This document shows positions 34,701 to 44,943 of a stretch of 64,000 bases of DNA, in pieces. The notes beneath the pieces were generated by a model. The model searched no databases, was not told the DNA's origin, and saw only the letters and a list, made by a program, of their open reading frames with translations. Source of the DNA: Eutypa lata (lineage: Eukaryota > Ascomycota > Sordariomycetes > Xylariales > Diatrypaceae); the NCBI GenBank assembly GCA_022661535.1, contig JAKULF010000001.1, forward strand, positions 1,240,001 through 1,304,000, in the 5' to 3' direction. A program made the position numbers and the translations under genes. Each line of letters begins with the position of its first letter. The stretch's first letter is position 1.

Positions 34701-36030
34701 CAAGTTCAAGGACAGCTGTTGCGATAAAGGACAACGTGAGAACCAGATAGAAAGATGAATTTCCTTCAACATCTTTAGCTAATGCAGAAATCCTTCTCAT
34801 CTCAGTGTCTCAACAGCCTGGAACTTGAAAGTAGTACACCACCCATACAATGGTAGGCGCCTGCTTCCATATAGACATACGCTCTTTCTTCTCTTAGTCC
34901 GGTTATTAGACAGCGAAAGGTTCCAGGATTTCCCCTGTCAACGGAAAATGTAGCATTGACAATCCATAGCTGGCGCCATAGCAGCCTGAAGCTGTAGCAT
35001 TTCCCTAGGTAGAGTATGTGAGGAGTTGGCTGGTCTGTAAGGGAAACCTCGTAAACCTTCTCTCTAGAATTCCTGATCTCAGATCTGGATGAAACATATT
35101 ATGAGGGCATGCCATACGTAAAGCTCCTCAGTGTAGTCGAGTTTCAACTTAGTACATGAGATCAAGTTGCCAGGTGTTCCAACATCCTAGCAACCGTAGT
35201 GCCTTAAGACGAACTTGAACTATACCAGGCGGCTTATGATTAAGTCGTTCTTTATTCTCCCACCTTATGGTACGATACTCGGGACATCATGGATTTTAAT
35301 GCCCCTTTCGAGTTAAATTTCGTTACGGAAGGATACGAGGATCCTCTTCAAGTTATAATCCAGGGCATTCCGATTCCGAGGGACTCCGGGTTCCGATGGT
35401 ACTCTAGGACATATCACGCATGACATTTTTGCAGACGACTCAATACAAACCAGGATAAGAACAAAGGAAACAAACACAAAAAATAAACAATGAACTTACA
35501 CTCTCGAGTTCGTAATCCCGACCCCGTCTCGGACCACGTCCGGCAAAGCTAGAGGAGCCAGCGGCGCGCTCCTCACTGCCCCTAGCGGAGCTCATCTCGG
35601 AGCCGGCCTTGCCCGCGGGACCGCCACCCTTCTTGCCGCCGGTGATGGTAGGACCACCCTTGCCGTGGCCGCCGTGGTGACCCTGGGTGCGCATGGTGGC
35701 CTGGGCGCGGAGCTGGCTCGCAAGCTGCTTGTTGTCGTCGGTGAACTTGCGGATGCGGTCCGCCGTCACCCAGTCGTCCCAGCTGGCCTTCCAACCCTTG
35801 TAGTGCACGCGGTACATGACGTCGTCGGCCGGGTTGCCGCCGGACGACTTGCTGCTGCTGCCGCCTTCCTTGTTGCCGCCGCCGCCGCTACCGCCCGACG
35901 TGGACGAGGTCGTTGACGCTGTCTGGCGGATGTCGATGATCTTCGCCTCGTACATCAGGTCCCCATGGAAACAGAGGACCTTCTCATCTTTGGCGTACGG
36001 AGGCGCATGGTTGTGCTTCGAAGGCGCCAT
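28783..36030 (-). CDS. eaf3: Eaf3/MRG15-family chromatin protein, split by a 6-kb intron
   Basis: Exons 36030-35500, 29470-29199, 29144-29026 and 28952-28783 join in phase to 363 residues. Exon 1 encodes a chromobarrel (about residues 14-96) with cage aromatics at Y27, Y77, W80 and W84 and a Gly/Ser-rich insert at 38-68, then a Gly-rich linker ending GRDYELES. The next three exons encode EDAFHARPSVKLKIPD and a full MRG domain (AVLVDDWENITK, LLYRFERAQYAE, VSLPELVAQTNM, NWLSKNAENYFL). The family reads H3K36 methylation in the NuA4 acetyltransferase and Rpd3S deacetylase complexes. Introns 2 and 3 are 54 and 73 nt, but intron 1 is 6,029 nt and contains a TIR-bounded insertion with its own open frame. 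Whether this intron is spliced is not known from sequence; if not, the gene is disrupted. Confidence 0.85.
29539..29584 (+). repeat. left terminal inverted repeat of the eaf3 insertion
   Basis: Contains GTCTGCATGTCATG, then TCCTAGAGT and CTCGGAATCGG. The stop codon of the nested 645-codon frame (29565-29567) falls inside it. Pairs with 35370-35441 in inverted orientation. Confidence 0.65.
29565..31502 (-). CDS. disordered repeat protein nested in eaf3 intron, 645 aa
   Basis: One uninterrupted frame starting MNPNNRQDESDVPQNQ, on the same strand as eaf3, wholly within its intron 1. I do not recognise it. Residues 1-110 are polar. About 115-370 is Ser/Pro/Thr-rich with a degenerate unit around PSFPVPxxSS. 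About 400-440 has K-S/P-A-x-S five-residue repeats. About 500-600 looks the most constrained: KVFVAGDAPLDLSDEGIAER, AYPYLGRLPPPGYRYMNARM and QKHPYRIPD. The tail has Asp/Asn repeats such as TNMDDANLGD. There is no signal peptide or membrane segment. The stop lies in the left terminal repeat, only about 95 nt before eaf3 exon 2. Length, codon regularity and lack of stops argue for a real gene. It is not like any transposase I know. Confidence 0.55.
   Translation of the reverse strand: MNPNNRQDESDVPQNQASSGSKAGADDDALQDQIAAGPVAGVANADANPSQPGSGHTRDVDSPKAPIPSRFKQTSIGSWLRAGQGEDEVRVQIKARNTKPKARTNVPNGPSVLDLLKNAEKKSSPTKSPDTSAPSAPAPTGSLVAQATVQSPALVSSTSVPSTSGYPVPSSSMPIQSGPRPGFTIKPASNAPSFPRFDTSSIHPAASSASSAFTTQTGPSFPVPAASSNQISPPLDAPSNLSTPKFTSSFPGPSTSSAQTTQNQSVPSASSINGTPSFPVPFSTSTDNSSLFPEPSSSSTTRTAPSLLVPSASSTSAVATSISRPFASPSINDPSPSSAPSQLSTPSTLLSIGVVSKSSDPADSTSSVATEATEATAATETIDHSNPNLDEMGSQKPTQSKRIALLRSAVTKSAAMKSAVSKPAVSKPAASKPTPSKSALSKSAPQDSALNQTSGSPKDSASLPLDLASNRLRLPAPATPSRLSTRPTKASRATKRQNVEEKVFVAGDAPLDLSDEGIAERQRLFMIKEAKYAEEGEKAYPYLGRLPPPGYRYMNARMAPLYNDGRFDDHAKQAAAHPRNQKHPYRIPDAGIAKPDRSFMRAYRPNVDANVRDSNQDDARHTNIVDTNMDDANLGDTNGADSEAL
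31565..31925. repeat. degenerate 21-bp minisatellite
   Basis: Units of about 21 bp resembling AATCGTCGAGTGAGAGTTAG repeat with drift. The best conserved runs are at about 31565-31640 and 31800-31910, with decayed units between. The array sits directly upstream of the start codon of the nested 645-codon frame. Confidence 0.8.
32301..32971 (+). repeat. array of a conserved 25-30 bp block at about 70-80 bp spacing
   Basis: Near-identical blocks of the form GACCCC(T)n followed by CGAGAAGGAGCACGCG occur at about 32301, 32374, 32442, 32521 and 32599, with a diverged copy at 32942. The preceding bases are also partly shared (ATATTTCGCC or a variant). The spacers between blocks are unrelated. Further decayed copies may exist near 33020, 33575 and 33808. 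Inside the block, CCTT and AAGG can pair around a 5-nt loop. The changing frame between copies argues against a protein repeat. Confidence 0.75.
32972..35369. other. unrecognised interior of the eaf3 insertion
   Basis: About 2.4 kb inside the insertion. Apart from the decayed repeat blocks mentioned in the array entry, I see no gene. A 95-codon frame at 34271-34555 (plus) and a 91-codon frame at 33817-34092 (minus) show no known domain and may be random or relics. Confidence 0.5.
35370..35441 (-). repeat. right terminal inverted repeat of the eaf3 insertion
   Basis: On the minus strand it reads GAGTCGTCTGC, an A-run, ATGTCATG, TCCTAGAGT and, after extra bases, CTCGGAATCGG, matching the left repeat block by block. 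It lies about 58 nt inside the eaf3 exon 1 donor site. Confidence 0.65.
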
Positions 36031-36601
36031 GATGACTGGCCCCTTCTTGCTAGTGGTTGGTTGTTGTGGTATCTGGTAGTTGTTGGGTGAGCACAGAGTC
36101 CAGTGGAGGTATGTAGACGGAATGAGAAAGGTGGTAGATAGTAGTAAGTACCTTACTAGGTAGCGACCAAGTTCAAGTTAGTCCAGGCCGAGAGACAGGG
36201 CACTGAAACGGATCGTTATTCGTCGCTAGGGTGATTTGAGGTCTCTCATACGAGATTGCCTAGGCACGTAACAGTGCAAGTCGCCGTTGCTATGTAGGAG
36301 GCAAGATGAGGATCCGATATCGAAGAATGGGAAATCGCAATCGCGAGACAGGGATTATCGTTTAAGTGGATAAAGCTCGGACGCGCTCTAGAACGCGACT
36401 TCGCTTAAGTGAATTGACTGTACTTAGCACCTAGAGCTCCAAATATTAGACCCTACATTGCATTTCTACGTCACTTATCTCGGAACTATATCTAACCTAT
36501 TAACTCGTAGAATTTATAGCCAGACGAGAGGGGAGTTGAGGAGATTTGTTACACAAGTTCTATCAAGGAACGCCCTTCTTAGGTAATCAACAAACGAAAC
36601 A
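36031..36601. promoter_or_regulatory. divergent promoter between eaf3 and the Cnl2-family gene
   Basis: 571 bp separate two divergent start codons, so both promoters must lie here. No TATA box or named factor site is convincing. No other feature seen. Confidence 0.6.
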
Positions 36602-37238
36602 ATGGCGCCCAACGAAGCAACCATTCTGAGCAACTATCTACTGCTGCCGGCGCGACTTCCCGACTTCCTCTCCTTGCAGGAATTCACTTCGTTCTTTCCC
36701 AAGTCACAGCAGTCATCGCCCCGGGTCCGAGCCCTCTATCGAGACCTGCAGCAGCAGCGGAACGCAATCGTCGATAGCGTGTCCGAGAACATCAGCGCTC
36801 AAGTCAGACAGGGCAAGGCATTGCGCCGGCAAGTGATCAAAGAGAGACGAGAGGCGGAGCAAGAAGAGCAGGATGATGAGATTGAAATCGAGCGAACTGT
36901 ATGTCTAGACCCTGTGTACGTAGCGTGTGCAGAGGGTATAAAATATGGAAGCTAATCATAAAACGGATGTATAGCTATTCGGACCTACCTCCAATACGAT
37001 ACGGCCGAAATCTCACGACTTACTGTCCATTCTGCCTGAATTGGAAGATGCCTCCAATGACATGGAACAAGAAATAAAGAAACTAGAAGAGGAGGAAGCT
37101 TCGCTACTTGAATCCATCAAGCAGACAGTTGGTAATATGAGCGATCTACGTTATGGTCGGCTCGCCAACCCAAATCTAGCAACCGAGGTTCTAGACGGTC
37201 TTCAAAGCATACAAGATATATGCAAGCAGAATGGTTGA
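36602..37238 (+). CDS. Cnl2/Nkp2-family kinetochore protein
   Basis: Exons 36602-36898 and 36975-37238 (76-nt intron, GTATGT donor, GCTAAT branch, TAG acceptor) give 186 residues. The opening NEATILSNYLLLPARLPDFLSLQEFTSFFP is the signature of the fungal Cnl2/NKP2 family, followed by SSPRVRALYRDLQQQR and a long charged helix (VRQGKALRRQVIKERREAEQEE). The second exon continues as a coiled coil (DMEQEIKKLEEEEASLLESI) and ends NGLQS-like, IQDICKQNG. Members are accessory subunits of the constitutive centromere-associated network (Ctf19/CCAN, S. pombe Cnl2, yeast Nkp2). It is convergent with the next gene, with stops 189 bp apart. Confidence 0.8.
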
Positions 37239-37427
37239 GCGGTGACACCGATTTCATGATACAATTACGAACATTATAACTACAGATACAGCTCAACGAA
37301 AGTCTAAACCATATGGCAGTATCCCACATAACCAATTCCTCACTCTTCCCTTCCTAACCCATACTCAACCCAAGCCACCGGTATCATCACCTGACACTTA
37401 ACATGTCCCATTCCAATCCCTAGTTTT

Positions 37428-38344
37428 TTATCGCGGCGCAGCTTGGCCGGCAGCGGCCGGGCGAGGGCCACCCGCCTGGTTTTGCATACGGTTTGACCTG
37501 TTGCTATGTTAGACTAAGGGTACGATAGAAGGATAGAGGTGGGTGTTATCTTACATCATGCTCCGACTGAGCATAGAGACACCGACCATAAAGGCCCAGC
37601 TAGGGATAGCATTCATGATCCAAAGAGCATAGCCCACGGCGGTAGAAAGACCGAACTCGGCCAGCTTGCCGTTGTATGGGTGGAAGAACCCATCGTGCAG
37701 GTGAGCGGACGACTTGAAGCCATCCTGGTGTAGCTGAACGAAGTCGTCGGATGTCACGGTGGTCATGTTGAAGCGCTTGGTCCAGATGTTGATAGGAGCG
37801 GGAGCGGGCAGCATCTCGAAGATCCAGAAAGCGCCAGTGGGGGCGGACCAGGCGTTGCAGAGGACGGGCTGGTTGTCGCAGTTGATCAAGGCGGTGTGGG
37901 GAGAGTTCGGTTCGAGAGCAAATTTAGCAGCCGTCTGGTTGAAAGCTTCCTCGACTCTACCGCATTTACCTAATCGATGTTAGCAATCTTCATTGCGATA
38001 TTCTCACTACAATAACCAAGTAATTCATGAGGATCCTTACCAAAGCAGGTTTTGTTTCCGCCAGTGAATAGAACCCACCATTCTACTGGTGTCGTAGTTT
38101 CCGGCGTCACAGGCCCAAATAGAGTGCTGTTCCAGTTGTTTATGGTCAGGATATCGAGATTCAACGATCCAGCCTTGGCCTCCGCAGCTCCAATGGGATC
38201 ATGCTTGTTAGGGTTCGGGATATAAGGCTTGATCTTGTCAATATATGGGCCGAGGACTTCTTGGAATTGCGCCTGGTATTCGGGAACGTCGGCAACAGCC
38301 AATAACGGCAGGCCGAACAGAGCGGCGGCTGTGGAGAATCGCAT
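37428..38344 (-). CDS. secretory-pathway membrane protein, possible thioredoxin-like fold
   Basis: Exons 38344-38041, 37969-37555 and 37497-37428 join in phase to 262 residues. It starts with a clear signal peptide (MRFSTAAALFGLPLLAVADV). The luminal part has WWVLFTGGNKTCFGKCGRVE, with two cysteines four apart after a strand that resembles the start of a thioredoxin fold, then ALINCDNQPVLCNAW and N-glycosylation sequons (NWNST, NQTA, NMT). A hydrophobic segment near the end (STAVGYALWIMNAIPSWAFM) is probably a single membrane span, followed by a short Pro/Ala/Gln/Arg-rich tail from the third exon. The CFGKC spacing is not the CxxC of active oxidoreductases. Likely an ER resident membrane protein conserved in fungi; function unknown to me. 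Confidence 0.75.
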
Positions 38345-39110
38345 TTTCGCGGTGGTTGAAACTATAGAGAACAGGAATGGGAATATGGAAAAGGTTATCC
38401 TTCTTGTCGACCGGAAAATCGATAGTAAATGCCTAAGCTGTTATACGACGACGAGCCTCAGCAGATATTCATCAATTATAAGATGATGTAATGGGGGAGG
38501 GGGAGATGATTTTAACTCGGACGAATGAGACAGGTCTTACGTAGAATCTGATACCAGAATAGTTTCAGTCACTGGAAAAAAGACTTGAACAAGGAACGAC
38601 GATGAAATGGATTAGCTATCTATGTAGACACCTATCCTATCTCCTCAATTGATAACTAATCAGCGGACGCTACTACTTCGTACTACTAACAAGAAATACT
38701 GTCAGGCTCGGTTCCCCATCATTTTTGTGATTTTAGACTCTATGCAGCCTATGGTACCAACAACTCAAAAGTCCTTCATTGCCAAGACTGGGTCAATCTT
38801 ACCAAATCCACGAAACTGGAGCTTCTGGTGTGGAGAACTCAAAAATTACCTTATCAAGACTTCCCGGGAGCTATGACCATGTCTAACTACATAGAGCAGC
38901 TTACATGTGCCCGAGTCTATGTAATCAATGCGGCTTGTTTCACTGTTTCGAGCATCAATTAATTGACATCAGCCACAGCAGCCACACGTTAGACAGCAAT
39001 TGCGTATGTAAGTTGGCAGTTGGGTTGGGTCGCGAGTCGCGACTGCATGATGAATTAACCGGAACTCCAAGCTTCTAGCAGTTGCCAAGGTCTAATTCAA
39101 GTCACAACTC
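38345..39110. promoter_or_regulatory. divergent promoter region
   Basis: 766 bp between two divergent start codons (the secretory membrane protein and the CENP-Q-like gene). No gene or distinct site is supported. Confidence 0.5.
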
Positions 39111-41351
39111 ATGGTTTGTCTTACCTTCTCCTTATTTTGATCTTAAGATTCTTCTCTAACATATTCCCAGGCTCCGGAAACTGCGAACCAGAAACGTAAG
39201 CGTGGACGACGAGCCAACGCGTCGCGCAACGACGGACAGGACGCGTCAAACTCCCAACAGCTTACCCTTACGAGAGAAGGGGGATTAGGAGCAGCTACTT
39301 CCAACGTAGAGGAATCAAACATGGAAGAGGAGGCGCGTCCAAGAAAGCGGGGACGGCCGACAAGGACAGACGCTTCATCCCAACCACAGCCCGAACCAGA
39401 ACCTGAAGCGAGACCAGAACAATCACAGCCCACGAAGAAGAAGAAGCGAGGTCGCCCTTCATTATCACAGTCACAGGCACAGGCACAGTCGCAAACTGTC
39501 GAAATTAACCCAGAGCCAGAGCCAGAGCCAGAGCCAGAAATTACACCACCAAAAAGGAGAGGCCGGCCTCCGCGAAAAGGGGCGCCAAACGCCACGGAGC
39601 CCCAAGAAACCGCAGCAGAGGAAGCGGACGACGAGAATGAGGGGAACTCGAGCCTACTCAGACGTAGTGGTCGGGACCGTCAGCCAACAGGTGAATGGTA
39701 CAAGAGTCCTCGGAAATCCAAGACGAGTCCTGACAGGATGGTTGAAGATGAGAGGACGGGGGAAGAGCCCGAGGAACCGCACAGCCCATCACGACGGAGG
39801 GGCCGTGGTCGTCCTTCCATAAATTCAGAAGAGGCTGCTTCAGAAGCTGAAGCGAACGGAGCGCAGACTAAAGGGAAGAAGAAAAAAGGTCCGCGTGCGG
39901 CGCGGAACGGAAATCCCACTAGCGAAGCGGAACAAGTGTCGGCTCCAAACCCTCTTAAGAAAAGGGCTAGACGGTTAGCACCCGATGCACAAGTTGTGTC
40001 CGAGGCCGACGCAGACGCAGAAGCAGAGGAAGAACCCCAATTACGAGTAAGGAAGAAGAGGGGGCGACCATCGCTTCAACCCCCTACAACTACTGCCAAA
40101 CAAGATACTGTCAAGGATCCCAAGCATAAGCAAACTCGCTCGTCCTTACAAGATTCTCATAATGCAGAAGAAGAAGAAGAAGAAGAACCAGATGATTCCC
40201 AAAATAAGCCGAAGAGCAGAGGCCGACCACCACAACCAAAAGACACGGCAGAAGAAGGACCCTCACAACCGAACCACAAACCCCGCGGTCGACGTCAAAA
40301 GGAGCGCGAAGCCCCACCAGCAGCCTCTGAGCATCCATCTAAAGAATCAACAGCAGCCGCCGATCCCGATCCTGATCCCGACCCAACAGCAACGTCACAA
40401 CCCCGAAAACGCAAACGGCCATCCGCCCAATCCGCCCAGTCCTCTCCAGAGCCCGAACCCGAACCCAAGCCGTACCGCGAACTAGCAACGCAGACGCGCC
40501 AAGTCCCCCTCGGCATAATCGAGACGAAATGGGGCCCCCTCGACGGCCCCTCCATCGCCAGCGTAGGCGACCTCCTAGCAGGGGCCTCGCGGCCGGTCCT
40601 CCTACGCCTCGGCGACAACCCAACACGTCGCGCCCAAGCAGCCGCGGCCCTCAACGCCGTCGGCAATCGTCTCCAATCGAAAATAGCGCGGGGACTGCCG
40701 TTCCCCCCTCCCCCTCCATCTACGTCCACATCTACAACAACGGCGGCAAAGGGAAAGGAAGGAGGAGGGGGAGGAGTAGGGAAAAGGGGGAGAGGGGATG
40801 AAGGACGGGCAGACGAGCTCGAGTACGAGCGCACAGTCGCCGGGATCCGCAACCTCGAAGCGGCCCTCGACCCCCTCCTCCACAGCGTCGGCCTCCTGCG
40901 CCGCGAGCGCGAGCGCGCCCAGCGCGAGCTCGAGCGCGAGTACCGCGTCCTCCACACGCTGGGGGCGAACGCGCGGGCGCAGGCGCGCGAGCGGAACGGG
41001 AGGCTGAAGAGGTTGCATGGCCTTGTGCCTGAGTATCATCATCACATAGACTCTGACTACTCTGATGATGATGATTATGATGGTGGTAGTGGTGGTGTTA
41101 GGAATGTGAAGGACGAAACTAGTGGTGGTAGCAGTAGTAAAGGGAGTCTATTCACAGCGGATATCCAAAAGGACGACCCTGAGATCGCGGGCCTCGCCGC
41201 CCAGGTCGCGGACCATATGGAGACTATGCGCGGGAACCTCGCCCAGATCGACGGCGTGGTCCCGGCTATTGCGAGGAGTCGCGCCCTCCTTGTTGAGGCG
41301 CTGCTGCCGCATTTGGGGAGGGAGCAGCTGGAGGATGTTATGCTTGGTTAG
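39111..41351 (+). CDS. CENP-Q-like inner kinetochore protein with AT-hooks (Okp1/Fta7 family)
   Basis: The best model is a 3-nt first exon, ATG at 39111-39113, a 57-nt intron (GTTTGT donor, CTAAC branch, CAG acceptor) and exon 39171-41351, giving 727 residues starting MAPETANQKRKRGRR. The frame has no stop back to the acceptor, so the downstream ATG at 39321 would drop conserved basic sequence. The N-terminal two thirds is disordered, with at least six AT-hook-type KRGRP/RGRPP motifs and EPEP runs. From about nt 40470 the CENP-Q domain begins (VPLGIIETKWGPLD, SRPVLLRLGDNPTRRAQAAA, KIARGLPFPPP), then a long coiled coil (LRRERERAQRELEREYRVL) and an acidic segment. It should sit in the COMA/CCAN complex at centromeres and bind AT-rich DNA. 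Confidence 0.8.
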
Positions 41352-44300
41352 TTTGGCTGGCTAGATTGCTAGATTGGTAGTTGAGTAGTTCAGAGTGGTG
41401 TTTTGATATCCTCCTGGGTGTTCGAGATAGGCTGTTATTCTCAGGGTTCAGCTAACTAGGTAGCTAGCTAGGTTGTCAATGATACTGGTAGCTAGGGAAG
41501 ATGAAAAAGAATCCCATGTGCCCTGTTGATGTAGGTGGTGTAACAAAAACGCGCAATGTATCATCAGCTCGTCATCTCGAGGAGAACTCGATCACATGAA
41601 TAAGAAACAAACAGCTGGACATTATAAATATTCGTGCCACATACCTTTAAGCTTCTTCAGGTTGACTACCTACTTGCCTACCCACACATATAACAGGGAG
41701 TCGTCAGTTCAGGGGTTATTTTCAGTTTCCCCCTTTTCCAATCAGCTTTACGCCCTCCTGATGTAATATATACCACCAGTCGCGCATCACGAGAGTTCTA
41801 AGTTGCGTCTATCACCACCTAGCTATATAAACCACTTCTCGTATCTCCCTTGTTGCTTTCTCTTTTTTGCCGCGACGACCTACACACAACATATACCTAC
41901 TAGTATCAGTATTCCCCTGGCCTTATTCTGACAACACTTCTTGGATGTTTGGACGATATCCTCTGCGGTCTTTCAGGTCCTTATATATCTCCGGTCCATA
42001 GTGATATATGTCGTTGCCCATTTCGGTAGCAGTGTTTCACAGAAAGACCACCTATCTCATACATAGCAAAGAGTACAAGTAGAATACTCTTCACAAATAC
42101 CGGAAAGTAGATATAGCATGGTGTTCTTAAATACAATGTCAAGTCTATTTCATCATAACCTCCACACAAGGTCGAATATTCTCAGAAGAGGCCAGGGCTG
42201 AACATTATTTTAGAGTTGTCGTCACATTCGTAGTCAGATGTGTTACTATTTACCAACCCCCTATAACCTCTAACCACCATTTTGTCCAACTACCTAATCG
42301 ACCAGCCCCCTTGAAAACACTGACCATTAGATACGCGTTAATTGGAACAGGATTACATGGTCTAGGTCTTATCACCGCCGTTGGAGATGTGCAAACTCCC
42401 ATATGTTATTGCTAACCAGGTGAAGCTCTAGACACTAAATCCTCAAGGACATGATAAAACTGAACAGCTCAAGTGTTCATGTCTGCAGAGAACTATACAA
42501 GAGAACCCTGGTTTTATACCTATGTTTCATGTCAAACATATCTAGTCTCCCATAAGAAAATAGATAATCACGCATTTTCTCTTTTCTTTTTATTCTTTCA
42601 ACGCGGTATATATGTCGCGTTATTATTATGCTTCAACGATATGGGCGACGTTCTATTACTTATCCACTCTTCCAATAGTCATCCGTGGATCACGAGTTGT
42701 GGTTAAAGAATACCAGTATTTACGCAAGATTCATGCACTGTTTCCGGTACTAAGGATGGTATCTTAAGGTTCTGATGTCGTATATTCGTACCCCTTTACG
42801 GTAACGAATACGTACCGATAGATCCAACCCCATTACCCTAGAGAAGATCTTCACCCAACGACAGTTAACTACCCCCTTGTTCTTGCGGTTTGTTCTCAAA
42901 GCCTGTGAGATATTTACCTTGGATGGATGGTCTATCACTCTGGTATTCAAACTTCGATTTGGAGTGTATCTGTTCTAACTGTTACTGTGCAATGGAGACC
43001 AATAAATCTCTTACGTCTTTACTTTCTTGCCCGTGGAGAGAACGTGGAGTGTCTCTCAAGTGGAGGAGGGCTAACTACTTGACCTCCCTAAACATACATA
43101 TAAGAGTGGGCGACGCCGTTGTCTTACGGCTAGTTAGTGGCAATAGAACTGGTAGTAGCCCGGCCTGCTGCCAGCCACCCGTACAATACCTAGCAGCCCT
43201 AGTCAACTAAAGCATGGACTAGATCGCTCGGTCAAGACATGACGTTTTTCCCCCTCATCGGAAGACGACGTCAAGGGATTTAACTACTACGTAGTAAGCG
43301 CTGGATACGGAATGGTAACCCAGTTAAGTGCTTCGCTGTGGGGTGCTATAAAAAAGGAAAAAAAGACAATAGTCCGACTATTATACGGACTATAATACAC
43401 TAATAGACCCGCCACTTGGTGCAATGCTGACGCTAGGAAGAAAAACGCCGACGTTACAAAATAGGGACAACCTTACAATAGGACAGTTATGTTATATTTT
43501 CTATCATACACAGATGAGGATGTCCATTTCGGGACTCGCTAATCGCAAAATCGCTAGTAGGAGAGCTAATTTCGGGGTGGGTACACTTAACTAGAAATGG
43601 GAGCACGTAAACATATTTTGGTTAGCGTTGCTGCAGCTGCACATCATAGGTCCCTGAATGTCGGGGAGGGCGAGTGAGCAGGTGGTACATAGTGAGGTAT
43701 GTACAATACATATGTTCGTGCTGCCCGCGATGGGGGTTCATTCCTCTCAGCTTTGGAGTAGGTAAGCTGAATATATCTCCAGCCTCGCCTTATTCGGGAG
43801 GTATGGAAGGGAAAGCCCTGGCCGGGGATCTATAATAAGCCTGAGGATTCGAACACGTCGTTCTTTCGAGAAAGGTGCATCATGCAGGGAAAGGGATGAT
43901 TGCTTTTTTTGGTGTCTTAAGGGAGGTTGATAATCCCAATACAGGTAATCACGGCAGTTGACTTACTGTACCACGCGATATGGGAGAGGCAAAAAAATAC
44001 TTTCACGTCCCGAATAGTCTAAGTAGTGCTAGGGATCTGCGAAATTGCTTTCGGCTCGGGTCCAACAAAATCTCGGTAGGGTCTTCTATGATTGGTAGAA
44101 CCACCCACCTGAGTGCTTCTGCTTGACTTAATTGGACGACCTTCAACAAATCCACCTGTTCACCCACTGCAGGTACTCGAAACGCGGTAACGGCCAAGCG
44201 CAGAATTGATGATCACCTACCACGACCTTTCCGTCTGGGGATAAACCCAGAGGAGCTCTAGTGGGCCTCTGTGGTATCCCAGCCAGTGCCAGCCTCTCAC

Positions 44301-44943
44301 GACCGGCAATTTCTGAGTTAGACAGGCACCGTCCACAGGGATGATTTGCATGTCATTGTTCTTTATGCTTCGAGCCGCCCTGTGTCTGCCTGTCAAGAGC
44401 TAATCGGATGCCATATTCCTTCTTTTGCTCTTTCTGTTTCCACGGCCTGTTCTCCTTCCGGGACGAGCTTTGAGTCCGTCCACTTACTGCCTTGGACTTG
44501 GATTTTGCTCACCTAATCCATCTCGAAAACCGGACAAGTTAGTAGTACTTGTATCGTGGTGTTCTAGCGCCGATAACGTGTTCGTTGCGCTCAGAGCTGC
44601 TGAGCTGTGGGATCTGCTCGAGTGAGATCGCCACATTTATGATCCTCCTTCCACGTCGATTTTAAGACATCCTACGAGCTAAAACCCTTTCGGCTCATTC
44701 CGTAGTTCGAATATCCCATATATTAGTCTGAAGACTCTGTTCGTGGGCTTAGGTGAACCATCAATGCGGTTTTGCGCCCGATAGGTTATTGGTAGTCGCT
44801 GTAAGTGGGATGAACACATAACGATTGGACTCAAGCTAATCTCATGGAAAGTTTCATATATATCCATGAATTTTTAAACTCAAAAAGCTCTTCGGACCTG
44901 CCAGTCTCGTACCATGAGGTTGCATTGACCGCAATAAGTGAAT
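41352..44943. other. 3.6-kb gene-poor spacer
   Basis: No supportable gene. A perfect palindrome TACTACGTAGTA lies at 43285-43296 and a hairpin-capable ATAGTCCG/CGGACTAT pair at about 43369-43393. TAGGTAG-type motifs occur near 41453 and 41665. The last few hundred bases form the upstream region of the 1431-aa gene. Confidence 0.5.

Larger units (their letters stand above)
29539..35441. mobile_element. TIR-bounded insertion of about 5.9 kb in eaf3 intron 1
   Basis: The left end (29539-29584) and the reverse complement of the right end (35370-35441) share an ordered series of blocks: AGTC, GTCTGCA, ATGTCATG, TCCTAGAGT, CC and CTCGGAATCGG, with a few gaps. The right arm has an extra A-run and about 17 additional bases. 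AATA flanks both sides (29535-29538 and 35442-35445), a possible short target duplication that is weak by itself. Between the ends are a 645-codon frame, a 21-bp minisatellite, an array of a short conserved block and about 2.4 kb of unrecognised DNA. No transposase, reverse transcriptase or helicase motif is evident, so it is either non-autonomous, decayed or of an unfamiliar type. Removing it and one AATA leaves a 122-nt intron. Confidence 0.65.

Noticed and set aside
43830..43870. B-box-like GTTCGAATCC on the minus strand
   Set aside because: The flanking bases do not form a T-arm stem and no A box or acceptor stem matches.
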